Of a stretch of 64,000 bases of DNA, positions 44,521-52,122 are shown piece after piece; position 1 is the stretch's first letter; each line of letters opens with the position of its first letter. Position numbers and translations under genes: made by a program. The stretch lies in the NCBI RefSeq assembly GCF_007293315.1, contig NZ_VLXZ01000002.1, positions 368,032 through 432,031 on the forward strand. Reading direction: 5' to 3'. This stretch comes from Alkalicoccobacillus porphyridii. Lineage in GTDB: Bacteria; Bacillota; Bacilli; Bacillales; Bacillaceae_D. The notes below the pieces were generated by a model that saw only the letters and a list, made by a program, of their open reading frames with translations, ran no database searches and had not been told where the DNA came from.

Positions 44521-44814
44521 TTATCTAAACAAACTAAACCACAACGGCACAGTGGTTACTGTAAACTCCTCTGTCGTACAATCAGATTCTGGGCTGAACC
44601 TTGAATGATCTTCTACCTTTTCAAACGTAGTTTCATCAATATTATTTGTAAATTCCGCTTGATCAAAGCAAGCGGGTGCACTGTATTCCCCGAGTGTATA
44701 GTCAATAATAACCGTATCATTTTCCGGTGGGTCGACTTCAACTGGTATCACAAAGCCCAAAACAATAATAAGTACACTTACAAATACGCCAATTAACCAA
44801 CGATATCGTTTCAT
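44521..44814 (-). CDS. hypothetical membrane-anchored or secreted protein, 97 aa
   Basis: A basic start (MKRYRW) and one hydrophobic helix (LIGVFVSVLIIVLGFVI), then an acidic extracellular part with two Cys (PACFDQ and DCTTEE). ATG 44814 follows AGAAGGGG and is preferred to 44838. Function unknown. Confidence 0.65.
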   Translation of the reverse strand: MKRYRWLIGVFVSVLIIVLGFVIPVEVDPPENDTVIIDYTLGEYSAPACFDQAEFTNNIDETTFEKVEDHSRFSPESDCTTEEFTVTTVPLWFSLFR

Positions 44815-44948
44815 TATGTATAAGCCCCTTCTGTTCACTCACATCATGCCCTAGTTATAATAAGTGTAGCCCTAAATACATACGAGAACAAGAATACAAT
44901 AGGCAAAAAAGTGAACAAAACAAGACTATAAAGAAAAGGTGAAAAAAT

Positions 44949-45293
44949 ATGATCTCTTACAAGGTTTACTATGATTATCATGAAGGTAAAAAAGTACCTA
45001 TCTGGCTTATTATCAATACAAGAGATTCCCATATAGATTGGGAGCAGCCACAGCTATCCGTTCCTGTGCAAACACCTTTTGAAATGCACCCTTCAGAGGA
45101 CTTTGATCCTGATGCCATGAATGTAACGATACTTATTGATGACTTGATCTTAAACACGCGGTCACATACTTTTGGGATAAACCTTATATCCTTACAGCAA
45201 CGATTAGAATTACATGGTGTTTCCGCTGGGCAGGTTGATAACCTCGTAATACAGGTGGCAGACATTGAGGAAGTGCTGCACTCTAGCTTGTAG
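44949..45293 (+). CDS. hypothetical protein, 114 aa
   Basis: Soluble protein, mixed alpha/beta, acidic. YKVYYDYHEGKKVPIWLIINTRDSHIDWEQPQLSVPV at the start; a helix (ISLQQRLELHGVSAGQVDNLVIQ) near the end. AAGGTG precedes the ATG. No family recognised. Confidence 0.6.
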   Translation: MISYKVYYDYHEGKKVPIWLIINTRDSHIDWEQPQLSVPVQTPFEMHPSEDFDPDAMNVTILIDDLILNTRSHTFGINLISLQQRLELHGVSAGQVDNLVIQVADIEEVLHSSL

Positions 45294-45364
45294 GTGGATA
45301 TTCTATTGTTTTGTAAGTAATTCTCAGGGTATGGAAAGACTAACAAAACTATGGAGGTTAAACT

Positions 45365-45565
45365 ATGACAGGCAATCGTTTTACGAACGGACTCATCGCC
45401 TTCACTATATTTTTCTTTTTTAGCTTTTTACTTCAATTTTTTGCTGAGGATGGTCGTTATAGCTTCTCAGCGAACTGGCCCACTCACGCTATGTTTGGCC
45501 TTGGTGGGTTTATTGCTTATGTATTAATTGGAGCTTCGTTGAAGAAGACGAGGAAGGACGTGTAG
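45365..45565 (+). CDS. small membrane protein, 66 aa
   Basis: Two membrane helices (LIAFTIFFFFSFLLQFF and HAMFGLGGFIAYVLIGASL) and a basic tail (KKTRKDV). GGAGG lies before the ATG. Probably linked to the small membrane protein gene that follows after 62 nt. Confidence 0.7.
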   Translation: MTGNRFTNGLIAFTIFFFFSFLLQFFAEDGRYSFSANWPTHAMFGLGGFIAYVLIGASLKKTRKDV

Positions 45566-45627
45566 AGGTCTTTATTTTATTTAATGATACAATAAGCTAA
45601 ATTACCCAAAAAAGGAGCTGTCAGGTT

Positions 45628-45852
45628 TTGCTAAAAATATTAATTACTATATCATCCATAATTGTTTTGATTATCAGTGCCTTTGGTCTACTTACAAACA
45701 ATCATGACCTTCTACCGTATATGTTTCTATTTTTAAGCTTGTCGATGCTCTTGTTGGGATTATTAGAGTTTAAGAGAAATCGAAGGGTTGGATGGATACT
45801 GGTTTCTGTCTTTATAGTCACATTTTTTGTATTTATAACTGAGCTATTTTAA
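45628..45852 (+). CDS. small membrane protein, DUF3953/YczI-like
   Basis: 74 aa with three membrane helices; the central NNHDLLPYMFLFLSLSMLLLGLLEFKRNRR segment is the pattern I associate with the YczI/DUF3953 family. TTG 45628 is supported by AAAGGAG. Function of the family is unknown. Confidence 0.7.
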   Translation: MLKILITISSIIVLIISAFGLLTNNHDLLPYMFLFLSLSMLLLGLLEFKRNRRVGWILVSVFIVTFFVFITELF

Positions 45853-45939
45853 TTAATTAAGTACAATTACATCAAGATAGTTATTCCAATAATGGTGAAT
45901 AAGGTAATACCTACGCCAATTCGCTAGATCCAAAAAACA

Positions 45940-45970
45940 AAAACACCTTCCATCGTTGTGAAGGTGTTTT
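45940..45970 (-). terminator. terminator after SDR gene
   Basis: A perfect 11-bp stem (AAAACACCTTC with GAAGGTGTTTT) with a 9-nt loop and T-rich tail on the minus strand, 18 bases past the SDR stop. Confidence 0.85.
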
Positions 45971-45987
45971 ACGTATGTTTATTTCAT

Positions 45988-46785
45988 TCAGTTTGCTTTT
46001 GGGCGCGATAGGCGTTCCATGAGTAAAGCTACTCTTCGTCGGGGTAAGACACGTCCCATTTGGGCCGCCATAAAATTGTTACGTCCATCGACGATATAAC
46101 TGCTTCCACGATCAATTCCACGGAAACCAGCCTGCACTACGTTTTCTGGGGTGGACATCGCACTTCCCGCTGCCATATCCTTGCTACCTACCGCATCAAA
46201 AAAGCCTGTATCCGTTGCACCTGGGCACAGGGCAAGCACGCGTACACCTCGTTCGCGGGTTTCCGCCCACAGTGCTTCGGTGAAAGATAACACAAACGCT
46301 TTGGTGGCACCATAAACAGCTGAGTAAGCACAAGGTACAAAAGAGGCCATCGATCCCACGTTTACGATGATGCCATCCTGGCGTTTAAGCATGCCGGGTA
46401 AAAAGTGATGTGTCAAGTCAACAAGTGCAGCTGTATTCAGCATAATCTCTTGCTGCTCTCGCTCCGCATCTATATCTTCAAAGCGGCCATATGTACCAAA
46501 GCCCGCATTGTTGATAAGAATATCAACCGTTAGACCAAGTTCGGCGATTATTTCGGCCAGTTGACGTGGTGCAGCTGCCTTAGACAAATCGATAGGCACG
46601 GCATATGCATTTATACCGTGTTTCCGTTTGATTTCGCTCGCTAATGCCTCCAGCTTATCTTTGGAACGCGCAGCAAGTACGACATGGCAGCCTCTTAACG
46701 CCAATTCTTTGGCATACACCTCTCCGATCCCGGATGAAGCTCCGGTGACCACTGCCAGCTTGCCTACATATTGATATTGGTTCAT
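45988..46785 (-). CDS. short-chain dehydrogenase/reductase (SDR)
   Basis: 265 aa: NAD(P)-binding TGASSGIGE, NNAGFG, catalytic Ser in VGSMASFVP and YxxxK in YGATKAF, then CPGATDTGFF. Classical SDR of the DltE-like group; the Arg after the first strand (LAARSKDK) favours NADP. It lies 109 nt downstream of an XRE regulator on the same strand, which may control it. Confidence 0.93.
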   Translation of the reverse strand: MNQYQYVGKLAVVTGASSGIGEVYAKELALRGCHVVLAARSKDKLEALASEIKRKHGINAYAVPIDLSKAAAPRQLAEIIAELGLTVDILINNAGFGTYGRFEDIDAEREQQEIMLNTAALVDLTHHFLPGMLKRQDGIIVNVGSMASFVPCAYSAVYGATKAFVLSFTEALWAETRERGVRVLALCPGATDTGFFDAVGSKDMAAGSAMSTPENVVQAGFRGIDRGSSYIVDGRNNFMAAQMGRVLPRRRVALLMERLSRPKAN

Positions 46786-46894
46786 GAAATCGCCTCTTTT
46801 TCGTTGAAGTTATCTTGATCCTAACAACAACAAAGAAAGCTAACCACACTGCACTCATACTATTAACGAGACTAACAGGCTAAGAGTGCATGAA

Positions 46895-47743
46895 TTATTC
46901 CGTGTCTTGAGCGAGGAGAAGTGAAAGTTTCTCTTCCGTTCCCGAACCAGGTGTTGGTACCAGAAAACACCAGTGCAGCCCTGGATTGTTATCAATGGCC
47001 ACCGCGCAATGAATAGTGAACGCGAGCTCCTGTCCGGTAGGAAGACGATAATGAACTGGAACTATGTTTTTTTGGCGAATCTCATGCCGATCCCACATAC
47101 GCGCGAAGTCCTCACTGTTCTGTTTTAATCGTTCAAATCGTTCCATGTATAAAGGATTATCTTTGTGTTGAACGTAGCTTGCCCGGCTCAATGCGGTCAT
47201 ATAACTTGCAAAATCCTCCCAATTGAGCATCCTTTTTTGGTACTCCATATTTAAAAACGGTAGCAACACGATGTTTCGCTCACTCTCCGGCAAGCCTCCA
47301 AAATCGGCTACAATTAGCTCTGCCCCCCGGTTCCAAGCAATTACATCAGCTACTTCATTTACAATAAATGAAGGATAACGCAATTGATTCACGAGATCTT
47401 GCAGAAATTTAGCATTAAGTTTTTCAGAGTTTGATGAAAAATAGGTGCTAGTGGGATCATATGTAGCCAAGTCGAATAGATACTTCTTCTCGTCCTTATC
47501 CAGTTGAAGTGCCTGACTGATACTGGACAACACTTCAGGTGAAGGGTTCCTCTCTCGACCCTGCTCCAACCAGGTATAATACGTGATACTCACATTAGCA
47601 AGGTAGGCAACTTCCTCTCTTCTAAGTCCTGGCGTACGTCTTCGTCCAGGATTTGTATTGATCCCTGCGTCTTCAGGCTGAAGTCGGTACCGGCGAGACT
47701 TAATGAATTCTCCTAATGCAGATGACGTTTCACGGTTCACCAT
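46895..47743 (-). CDS. XRE-family regulator with MmyB-like ligand domain
   Basis: 282 aa: N-terminal helix-turn-helix (LGEFIKSRRYRLQPEDAG, then RTPGLRREEVAYLANVSITYYTWLEQGRERNPSPEVLSSI) and a C-terminal PAS-like domain of the MmyB type (PSFIVNEVADVIAWNRGAELIVADF). MmyB-like regulators bind fatty acids or similar ligands and often sit by an SDR gene, as here. Likely regulator of the downstream reductase. Confidence 0.9.
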   Translation of the reverse strand: MVNRETSSALGEFIKSRRYRLQPEDAGINTNPGRRRTPGLRREEVAYLANVSITYYTWLEQGRERNPSPEVLSSISQALQLDKDEKKYLFDLATYDPTSTYFSSNSEKLNAKFLQDLVNQLRYPSFIVNEVADVIAWNRGAELIVADFGGLPESERNIVLLPFLNMEYQKRMLNWEDFASYMTALSRASYVQHKDNPLYMERFERLKQNSEDFARMWDRHEIRQKNIVPVHYRLPTGQELAFTIHCAVAIDNNPGLHWCFLVPTPGSGTEEKLSLLLAQDTE

Positions 47744-47850
47744 ATCACTCAGGCCTCCTTTATATCAGTCTAATTTATCGTATTTATACTGATAATTTCA
47801 GAATACTACAAAAATATCCAGATGTCTTCGGTTGTTTTCAGTAAAAATAA

Positions 47851-47989
47851 TGCACCCTCCATCGCCTGGAAGGTGCCTTGCATTGTGTTTTCTTTACACT
47901 AAATCAAATAAAGTACTAACATCAATTGTAGGTTTGCCTGGTTCTGTTAGCTGAAACACAAACTCTTCATTTTCCTCAGCCACATGCAG
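47851..47989 (-). pseudogene. C-terminal gene remnant with intact terminator
   Basis: On the minus strand 32 codons without a stop run from 47989 to a TAA at 47894 and read like a real protein end (EENEEFVFQLTEPGKPTIDVSTLFDLV). They are followed by a good terminator hairpin (GCACC/GGTGC arms, 47852-47876, then T-rich). A stop lies directly before the frame, and no ribosome site is seen, so the 5' part of the gene is gone. It may have been cut off when the MarR operon was inserted. Parent family not recognised. Confidence 0.45.
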
Positions 47990-47994
47990 TTATA

Positions 47995-48064
47995 TTGACA
48001 TTTATATCGTCAGGAGATATCATTGACCTATCAATTATTGATACTTCAATAATTGATAGGTCAA
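47995..48064 (+). promoter_or_regulatory. sigma-A promoter and MarR operator
   Basis: TTGACA (47995-48000), a 17-bp spacer and TATCAT (48018-48023) form a strong promoter. Starting at the end of the -10 box is a perfect 19-bp inverted repeat: TTGACCTATCAATTATTGA (48023-48041) and its complement (48046-48064) with a 4-nt centre. It covers the start site and lies just before a MarR gene, so autorepression is expected. Confidence 0.85.
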
Positions 48065-48086
48065 TGTTCAGAAAGAGGGTATGTCT

Positions 48087-48542
48087 GTGACCATTTGTAC
48101 CGTTCGTTTGCAAATCTTTTTACAGCTTCAGGCTGTAAATAAAGAGCTCACCTCAAAGTTTGAGTCATGTTTAGGGTCCAGTCCTTCCCGTGTGGAGATC
48201 CTTCATTACTTATTACAGCATGAGGAAGTGGCCCAATCAGCTTTGCAAAAAGAAGTGAATATTGATGCCGCTGCTGTCACTAGGCATTTAAAACAACTTG
48301 AAGCTGCCGGCACGATTGTACGTTATAGAAAAGAAGATAATCAGCGAGCAACGTGGGTGAAATTAGAAGCAGAAGCCAAACGTCAAATTGAGCATTCCTA
48401 TCAGGAGAAAAGCCAATTTGTGAAGGACACTCTTGCTGGATTTTCAGAAGAAGAGCTAGAACAGTTTCTGCAGATGCTGGATAGAGTCAGTGAAAATGTA
48501 TCACGTGTCACAAAGAGTCAATTAGGAGGAGAACATAAATGA
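48087..48542 (+). CDS. MarR-family regulator
   Basis: About 151 aa: winged helix (SPSRVEILHYLLQHEEVAQSALQKEVNIDAAAVTRHLKQLEAAGTIVRYRKEDNQRATWVKL) between helical dimerisation ends. GTG 48087 is preferred over ATG 48081 because GAGGGT lies too close to the ATG. It overlaps the nitroreductase gene by 4 nt. One Cys (SCLGSS, near residue 27) could serve for thiol sensing; quinone- or electrophile-responsive MarR proteins of this kind control nitroreductases in Bacillus. Confidence 0.9.
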   Translation: MTICTVRLQIFLQLQAVNKELTSKFESCLGSSPSRVEILHYLLQHEEVAQSALQKEVNIDAAAVTRHLKQLEAAGTIVRYRKEDNQRATWVKLEAEAKRQIEHSYQEKSQFVKDTLAGFSEEELEQFLQMLDRVSENVSRVTKSQLGGEHK

Positions 48543-49183
48543 ATCAAACATCTGTTTACAATAAAGAGGCATTCCTAGAAATCGTAAAGGATCGCCGTTC
48601 CGTCCGTACGTATGATGAAAACATCAAAATTAGTAAGGAAGAAATGACTGAAATCCTTTCAGTAGCCACAAAGGCTCCCTCTTCAACCAATATACAGCCA
48701 TGGCGCTTTGTGGTGATTGACAGCCCGGAAGCAAAAGCAACGCTTGCTCCGCTAGCCATGTTTAATCAACAGCAAGTAACAACCTCATCTGCCGTCATCG
48801 CTGTTTTTGCCGATATGAACAATCTTGACTATTTGGAAGAAATCTATGGAAAAGCCGTAGAGCAAGGTCTAATGCCTGAAGACGTAAGAGATCGACAAGT
48901 ACCTGCTATACGCGGACTATTAGGTAGTAGGACGGATCAAGCAAATAAAGAAAGCATATTGATCGACAGTGGCCTAGTCTCCATGAACCTTATGCTGACT
49001 GCAAAAGCATATGGCTATGATACATGTCCAATTGGTGGCTATGAGAAGGATAAGATCGCAGAAGCATTTGATTTGGAAAAGGATCGTTATGTACCAGTTA
49101 TGCTATTATCTATCGGAAAAGCCGTAGATCCAGGTTACGCTTCTTATCGCTTGCCGGTAGACCAAATTGCAGAGTGGAAATAA
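48539..49183 (+). CDS. nitroreductase-family FMN oxidoreductase
   Basis: 214 aa: RRSVRTYDENIKI at the start, ATKAPSSTNIQPWRFVVID, LIDSGLVSMNLMLTAKAYGYDTCPIGGYE and the closing RYVPVMLLSIGKAVDPG. This is the YodC/MhqN-like subgroup that reduces quinones and nitro compounds with FMN. It lies between a MarR regulator and an ABM monooxygenase-like gene, a set that suggests quinone or electrophile detoxification. Confidence 0.93.
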   Translation: MNQTSVYNKEAFLEIVKDRRSVRTYDENIKISKEEMTEILSVATKAPSSTNIQPWRFVVIDSPEAKATLAPLAMFNQQQVTTSSAVIAVFADMNNLDYLEEIYGKAVEQGLMPEDVRDRQVPAIRGLLGSRTDQANKESILIDSGLVSMNLMLTAKAYGYDTCPIGGYEKDKIAEAFDLEKDRYVPVMLLSIGKAVDPGYASYRLPVDQIAEWK

Positions 49184-49196
49184 GGAGAGAAAAACA

Positions 49197-49490
49197 ATGA
49201 TTATCATTCACGCAAAAATGTCGGTTAAACCAGAATATAAAGAGGAATTTCTAAAAGAAATTGAAGCAGTCATTGAGGGAACTCGTGCCGAAGCTGGTAA
49301 TACCAGCTACGAGCTATTCCAAGATCCAAAAGACGCTAACGGATTTGTTATGGTAGAGAATTGGAAGGACATGGAGGCTGTCCAAGCGCATAACACAAGC
49401 CCCCATTTCCAATCCTTCATCGCAGCTGCTAAAGATATGCTAAGTGCTCCCCTACAAGCAGATGTGTATCAAGGCGAGAAACTGAATTAG
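49197..49490 (+). CDS. antibiotic biosynthesis monooxygenase (ABM/YgiN-like) protein
   Basis: 97 aa: MIIIHAKMSVKPEYKEEFLKEIEAVIEGTRAEAGNTSYELFQDP and FVMVENWKDMEAVQAHNTSPHFQSF match the ABM dimeric ferredoxin-like fold, as in quinol monooxygenase YgiN. ATG 49197 follows AGGAGAG, 13 nt after the nitroreductase stop. Third gene of the MarR operon; may handle the quinols that the nitroreductase makes. Confidence 0.92.
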   Translation: MIIIHAKMSVKPEYKEEFLKEIEAVIEGTRAEAGNTSYELFQDPKDANGFVMVENWKDMEAVQAHNTSPHFQSFIAAAKDMLSAPLQADVYQGEKLN

Positions 49491-49492
49491 TT

Positions 49493-49526
49493 AAAAGGGA
49501 TGACCGTGACGGTCATCCCTTTTCTA
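49493..49526. terminator. strong bidirectional terminator
   Basis: A perfect long stem (AAAAGGGATGACC with GGTCATCCCTTTT) with a very short loop lies between the convergent ABM and MFS genes. Confidence 0.9.
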
Positions 49527-49545
49527 TTGTTTTGACCTTCTTCTA

Positions 49546-50766
49546 CTAATAGGTAGACGTGTAATTTCGATACGTTTTCCCCTTCCATAAAGTAATCAAA
49601 GCTATGAGTAGACCAACTAGAGAAAAGCATAATATGACTAATTGAATATCAATTCCTCTGGAAACAAGTAATGTGACACTCGCATAAGCAAGTGGGTCAA
49701 ACCCGTTCATGGCCAGAAACACAATACTCATGACTCTTCCCATAATTCGAGGATCCGTATCTTCCTGTGCTGAAGTGAAGAACGGAATGGAAACAAAGGT
49801 CATCGTAAATCCAATGAAGAAGGCCAACGCGGTTAAAATATACAGATTCGGGATTTGACTAAACGCTATAGCCACAAGTAACGTGGCAATTAATCCAGCA
49901 AGCGAGGTTAATCCCCTACGTCTCATTTTCACCAAACCGATTATTGCTGTACTTACAAGCATTCCAATACCTAAAGCCGCCTCAATGTAACTAAGATTAA
50001 TAGGCGTGCCTCCATAGGTCTCAACTAAAATGGGGATAGCAATAGAGATCGCTCCAAAGGCAAAAAAGTTTAACGTAATTAATATGAGAATACCCGTTAG
50101 TAGATATTTACTGGCTCTAACATACGTAAACCCTTCGATTAGATCTTTAAGCGGTGTTTGTTTAATTGTATTGTCTACAGGACCTTCCTTTAAGAAAGGT
50201 GGAAACATAAAAAAGGCTGATAATAACACAATAATTGCTGCCACTAAATAACCAGTTGTGACGCCAGCGAATTCCATCACACTTCCAGCTATAACTGGCC
50301 CAATCACAAAGCCTATCTGTCCCAAACCTTGAATGATGGCATTCGCTTGTTTGATTTGATGGCCCTGTACCAACTTCGGAATTAGTGATGTTCCTGCTGG
50401 TCCAGAAAACGCATCCAATGTACCAAAGCAGAAACCCAATATGATGAGGTATACAAACGTTAACTGATTGGCATCATTCAATAAATAGATGATAACCAGA
50501 AGAATTCCTTGGATTGAACTTGTACTAAACATGATGGTTGTCTTTTTAAATTTATCAGCGAGAACTCCACCAAATGACATCATCAGAATACGAGGCACCG
50601 TAATGGCAATGAGTATGAGGCCTAGTGATCTAGCAGAACCTAAATCAGAAATGACAAACCAAGTAGTCGTCATGAAAAACATGGTAAAACCGATTATCGC
50701 CAAAAAACCTCCAATAAATAGAAAAATAAATGGACGATTTCGAAATAATGATTGTTGTTGTTCCAT
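49546..50766 (-). CDS. MFS transporter controlled by MerR regulator
   Basis: 406 aa with about 12 membrane helices; motif A is GGVLADKFKKTTI after helix 2. MFS_3-like exporter layout. ATG 50766 follows GAGGAAGG and is chosen over the frame start at 50850, which lies within the promoter. Divergent from a MerR regulator; its promoter has the 19-bp spacer of MerR-activated genes (50801-50831). Likely a drug or toxicant exporter. Confidence 0.9.
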   Translation of the reverse strand: MEQQQSLFRNRPFIFLFIGGFLAIIGFTMFFMTTTWFVISDLGSARSLGLILIAITVPRILMMSFGGVLADKFKKTTIMFSTSSIQGILLVIIYLLNDANQLTFVYLIILGFCFGTLDAFSGPAGTSLIPKLVQGHQIKQANAIIQGLGQIGFVIGPVIAGSVMEFAGVTTGYLVAAIIVLLSAFFMFPPFLKEGPVDNTIKQTPLKDLIEGFTYVRASKYLLTGILILITLNFFAFGAISIAIPILVETYGGTPINLSYIEAALGIGMLVSTAIIGLVKMRRRGLTSLAGLIATLLVAIAFSQIPNLYILTALAFFIGFTMTFVSIPFFTSAQEDTDPRIMGRVMSIVFLAMNGFDPLAYASVTLLVSRGIDIQLVILCFSLVGLLIALITLWKGKTYRNYTSTY

Positions 50767-50800
50767 ACATAACCTTCCTCTCAGGTGTAATATAGAACCA

Positions 50801-50831
50801 ATCATAGATTGTGACGTAACGTCGTAAGCAA
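50801..50831 (-). promoter_or_regulatory. MerR-type promoter of the MFS gene (19-bp spacer)
   Basis: On the minus strand TTGCTT (50826-50831) and TATGAT (50801-50806) are separated by exactly 19 bp, and the spacer holds the dyad ACGACGTTACGTCACA. The over-long spacer with the operator inside is the hallmark of MerR-activated promoters. Confidence 0.85.
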
Positions 50832-50867
50832 CCCTTTTTATAAATTCCATTCCGTTTATTTATATAT

Positions 50868-50898
50868 TTGATTGTGACGTTACGTCACAGGATATAAT
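50868..50898 (+). promoter_or_regulatory. MerR-type promoter of the merR gene (19-bp spacer)
   Basis: TTGATT (50868-50873) and TATAAT (50893-50898) are separated by 19 bp; the spacer holds TGTGACGTTACGTCACA (50873-50889), a palindrome except for its centre. The same core occurs in the facing MFS promoter 60 bp away. Confidence 0.85.
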
Positions 50899-50918
50899 CT
50901 AGAAAAGGAGGTCGTAAC

Positions 50919-51689
50919 ATGGAAGTGACAATTGGACAATTTGCAAAAATAGTCGCTACAACGGTAAGAACACTACGTTACTACGATAAAATCGAGTTAC
51001 TTACTCCCCAAAAATATAATAAAAGCGGTCGAAAACTATATACACAGCTAGAATGGGAACTCTATCAGCAAATCATGATTTTAAAGCATTTCGGTTTATC
51101 TTTACATGAAATAAAAGAACAACTGACAGATCAAAAGTTAAAGCATCGAGAGCTACTGCTTGCGCAAAAACAGTTAATAGAGAAAAAACAAGCCGAGCTA
51201 AATGATATGTTAGAAGTTATTTCAAGAATGGAGAGGCTGTACGGCGTTGAAGGTATTTCCGAGGAGGAACTACATGATTTCACTTTCATTTTGCTCGATT
51301 TATTTAGGCGAGAAAAAATACAAATGCAAGCAATCGAACATCATTTTAAGGCTGACGAGCAGCTTATGAAAGAGATAAAGTTGTTACATAATCCACAATT
51401 TCAAGAGAAGTTAGATAGAGAAATGTTATTATTAATTCAAGCCATTAGTCATGCCATACAGTTTGATGACGCTCCAAGCAGACAAAAAGTACAAGATATC
51501 CTAAAAAAAATGGATCACTTATTTCCAGCGAATAGAAGCTTTTTAAATCTTACTGAAGATGATGATTTCTTTGCCAAGTACAGTCACGAGTTTAACAATT
51601 ATTTTCCTGAGGACATAGCTAGATATATTTTAAAAGAGATGAAGGCGTATTATACAGATAAAGAAAATCATAATGATAATAAGGAATAA
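50919..51689 (+). CDS. MerR-family regulator
   Basis: 256 aa: an N-terminal MerR helix-turn-helix (TIGQFAKIVATTVRTLRYYDKIELLTPQKYNKSGRKLYTQLEWELYQQIMILKHFGLSLHEIKEQL), a long coiled coil (HRELLLAQKQLIEKKQAELNDMLEVISRME) and a helical C-terminal domain of about 140 residues that could bind a ligand, TipAS-like in size. AAAGGAGG precedes the ATG. It likely activates both its own and the MFS promoter when a drug binds. Confidence 0.92.
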   Translation: MEVTIGQFAKIVATTVRTLRYYDKIELLTPQKYNKSGRKLYTQLEWELYQQIMILKHFGLSLHEIKEQLTDQKLKHRELLLAQKQLIEKKQAELNDMLEVISRMERLYGVEGISEEELHDFTFILLDLFRREKIQMQAIEHHFKADEQLMKEIKLLHNPQFQEKLDREMLLLIQAISHAIQFDDAPSRQKVQDILKKMDHLFPANRSFLNLTEDDDFFAKYSHEFNNYFPEDIARYILKEMKAYYTDKENHNDNKE

Positions 51690-51784
51690 ACAGTTTTTAA
51701 CATGAAGAATTGTATACTTAATTACATTCAATCTAGAATTCATTTTCCTCTTTCCTTTATTTAGAAAATTGGGTACAATAGAAA

Positions 51785-52090
51785 AACGAAAAGGCAATGA
51801 TGAGAAGAGTATTTGTGCAAAAGCATAACAGAGAACTCCAGATGGTGGGAATGGAGGATGTAATGGCACAAGGAAACAAGTCTCTGAGCTGTACAAAGGA
51901 TCTTTCAATTGAAAGTGATGGTGTACCGGGTTCTCCCGTTATAGAGATAGAGTATAATCATGTTTACCTGACGTACTTGAAAAGGTTGTTGTAGCGATAC
52001 AATAACAAACTGGGGTGGCACCGCGAAACTTCTAACAATCCGAAGTCTCGCCCCCAAGGTTTAGAACCTTGGGAGGTGAGACTTTTTTTG
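51785..52090 (+). ncRNA. T-box leader, probably tRNA-Asn specific, upstream of MFS gene
   Basis: The conserved T-box AACTGGGGTGGCACCGCG lies at 52008-52025. A terminator with arms AGTCTC/GAGACT and CCCAAGGTT/AACCTTGGG spans 52044-52083, followed by seven T. Stem I is visible: GAGTA turn near 51807, TTGTGC/GCACAA helix (51813-51818, 51866-51871), CAGAGAA bulge and GGTGGGAATGG distal loop. The specifier region is GGAAACAAG (51872-51880); AAC (51875-51877, Asn) followed by A fits best. The TGGC of the T-box demands discriminator G, as in the tRNA-Asn gene at 63.9 kb. A TACAAT -10 box lies at 51774. Confidence 0.88.
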
Positions 52091-52122
52091 TTGTTCAAAA
52101 AATTGGTTAGGAGCGGTGCTAT

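Noticed and set aside
45867..45923. Remnant of a small membrane protein gene (minus strand, IGVGITLF-type end)
   Set aside because: Only 18 codons between two stops and no ribosome site; suggestive, but too short to support.
51797..51994. 65-aa coding frame
   Set aside because: It lies wholly within the T-box leader and follows its helices, so it is structured RNA, not a gene.
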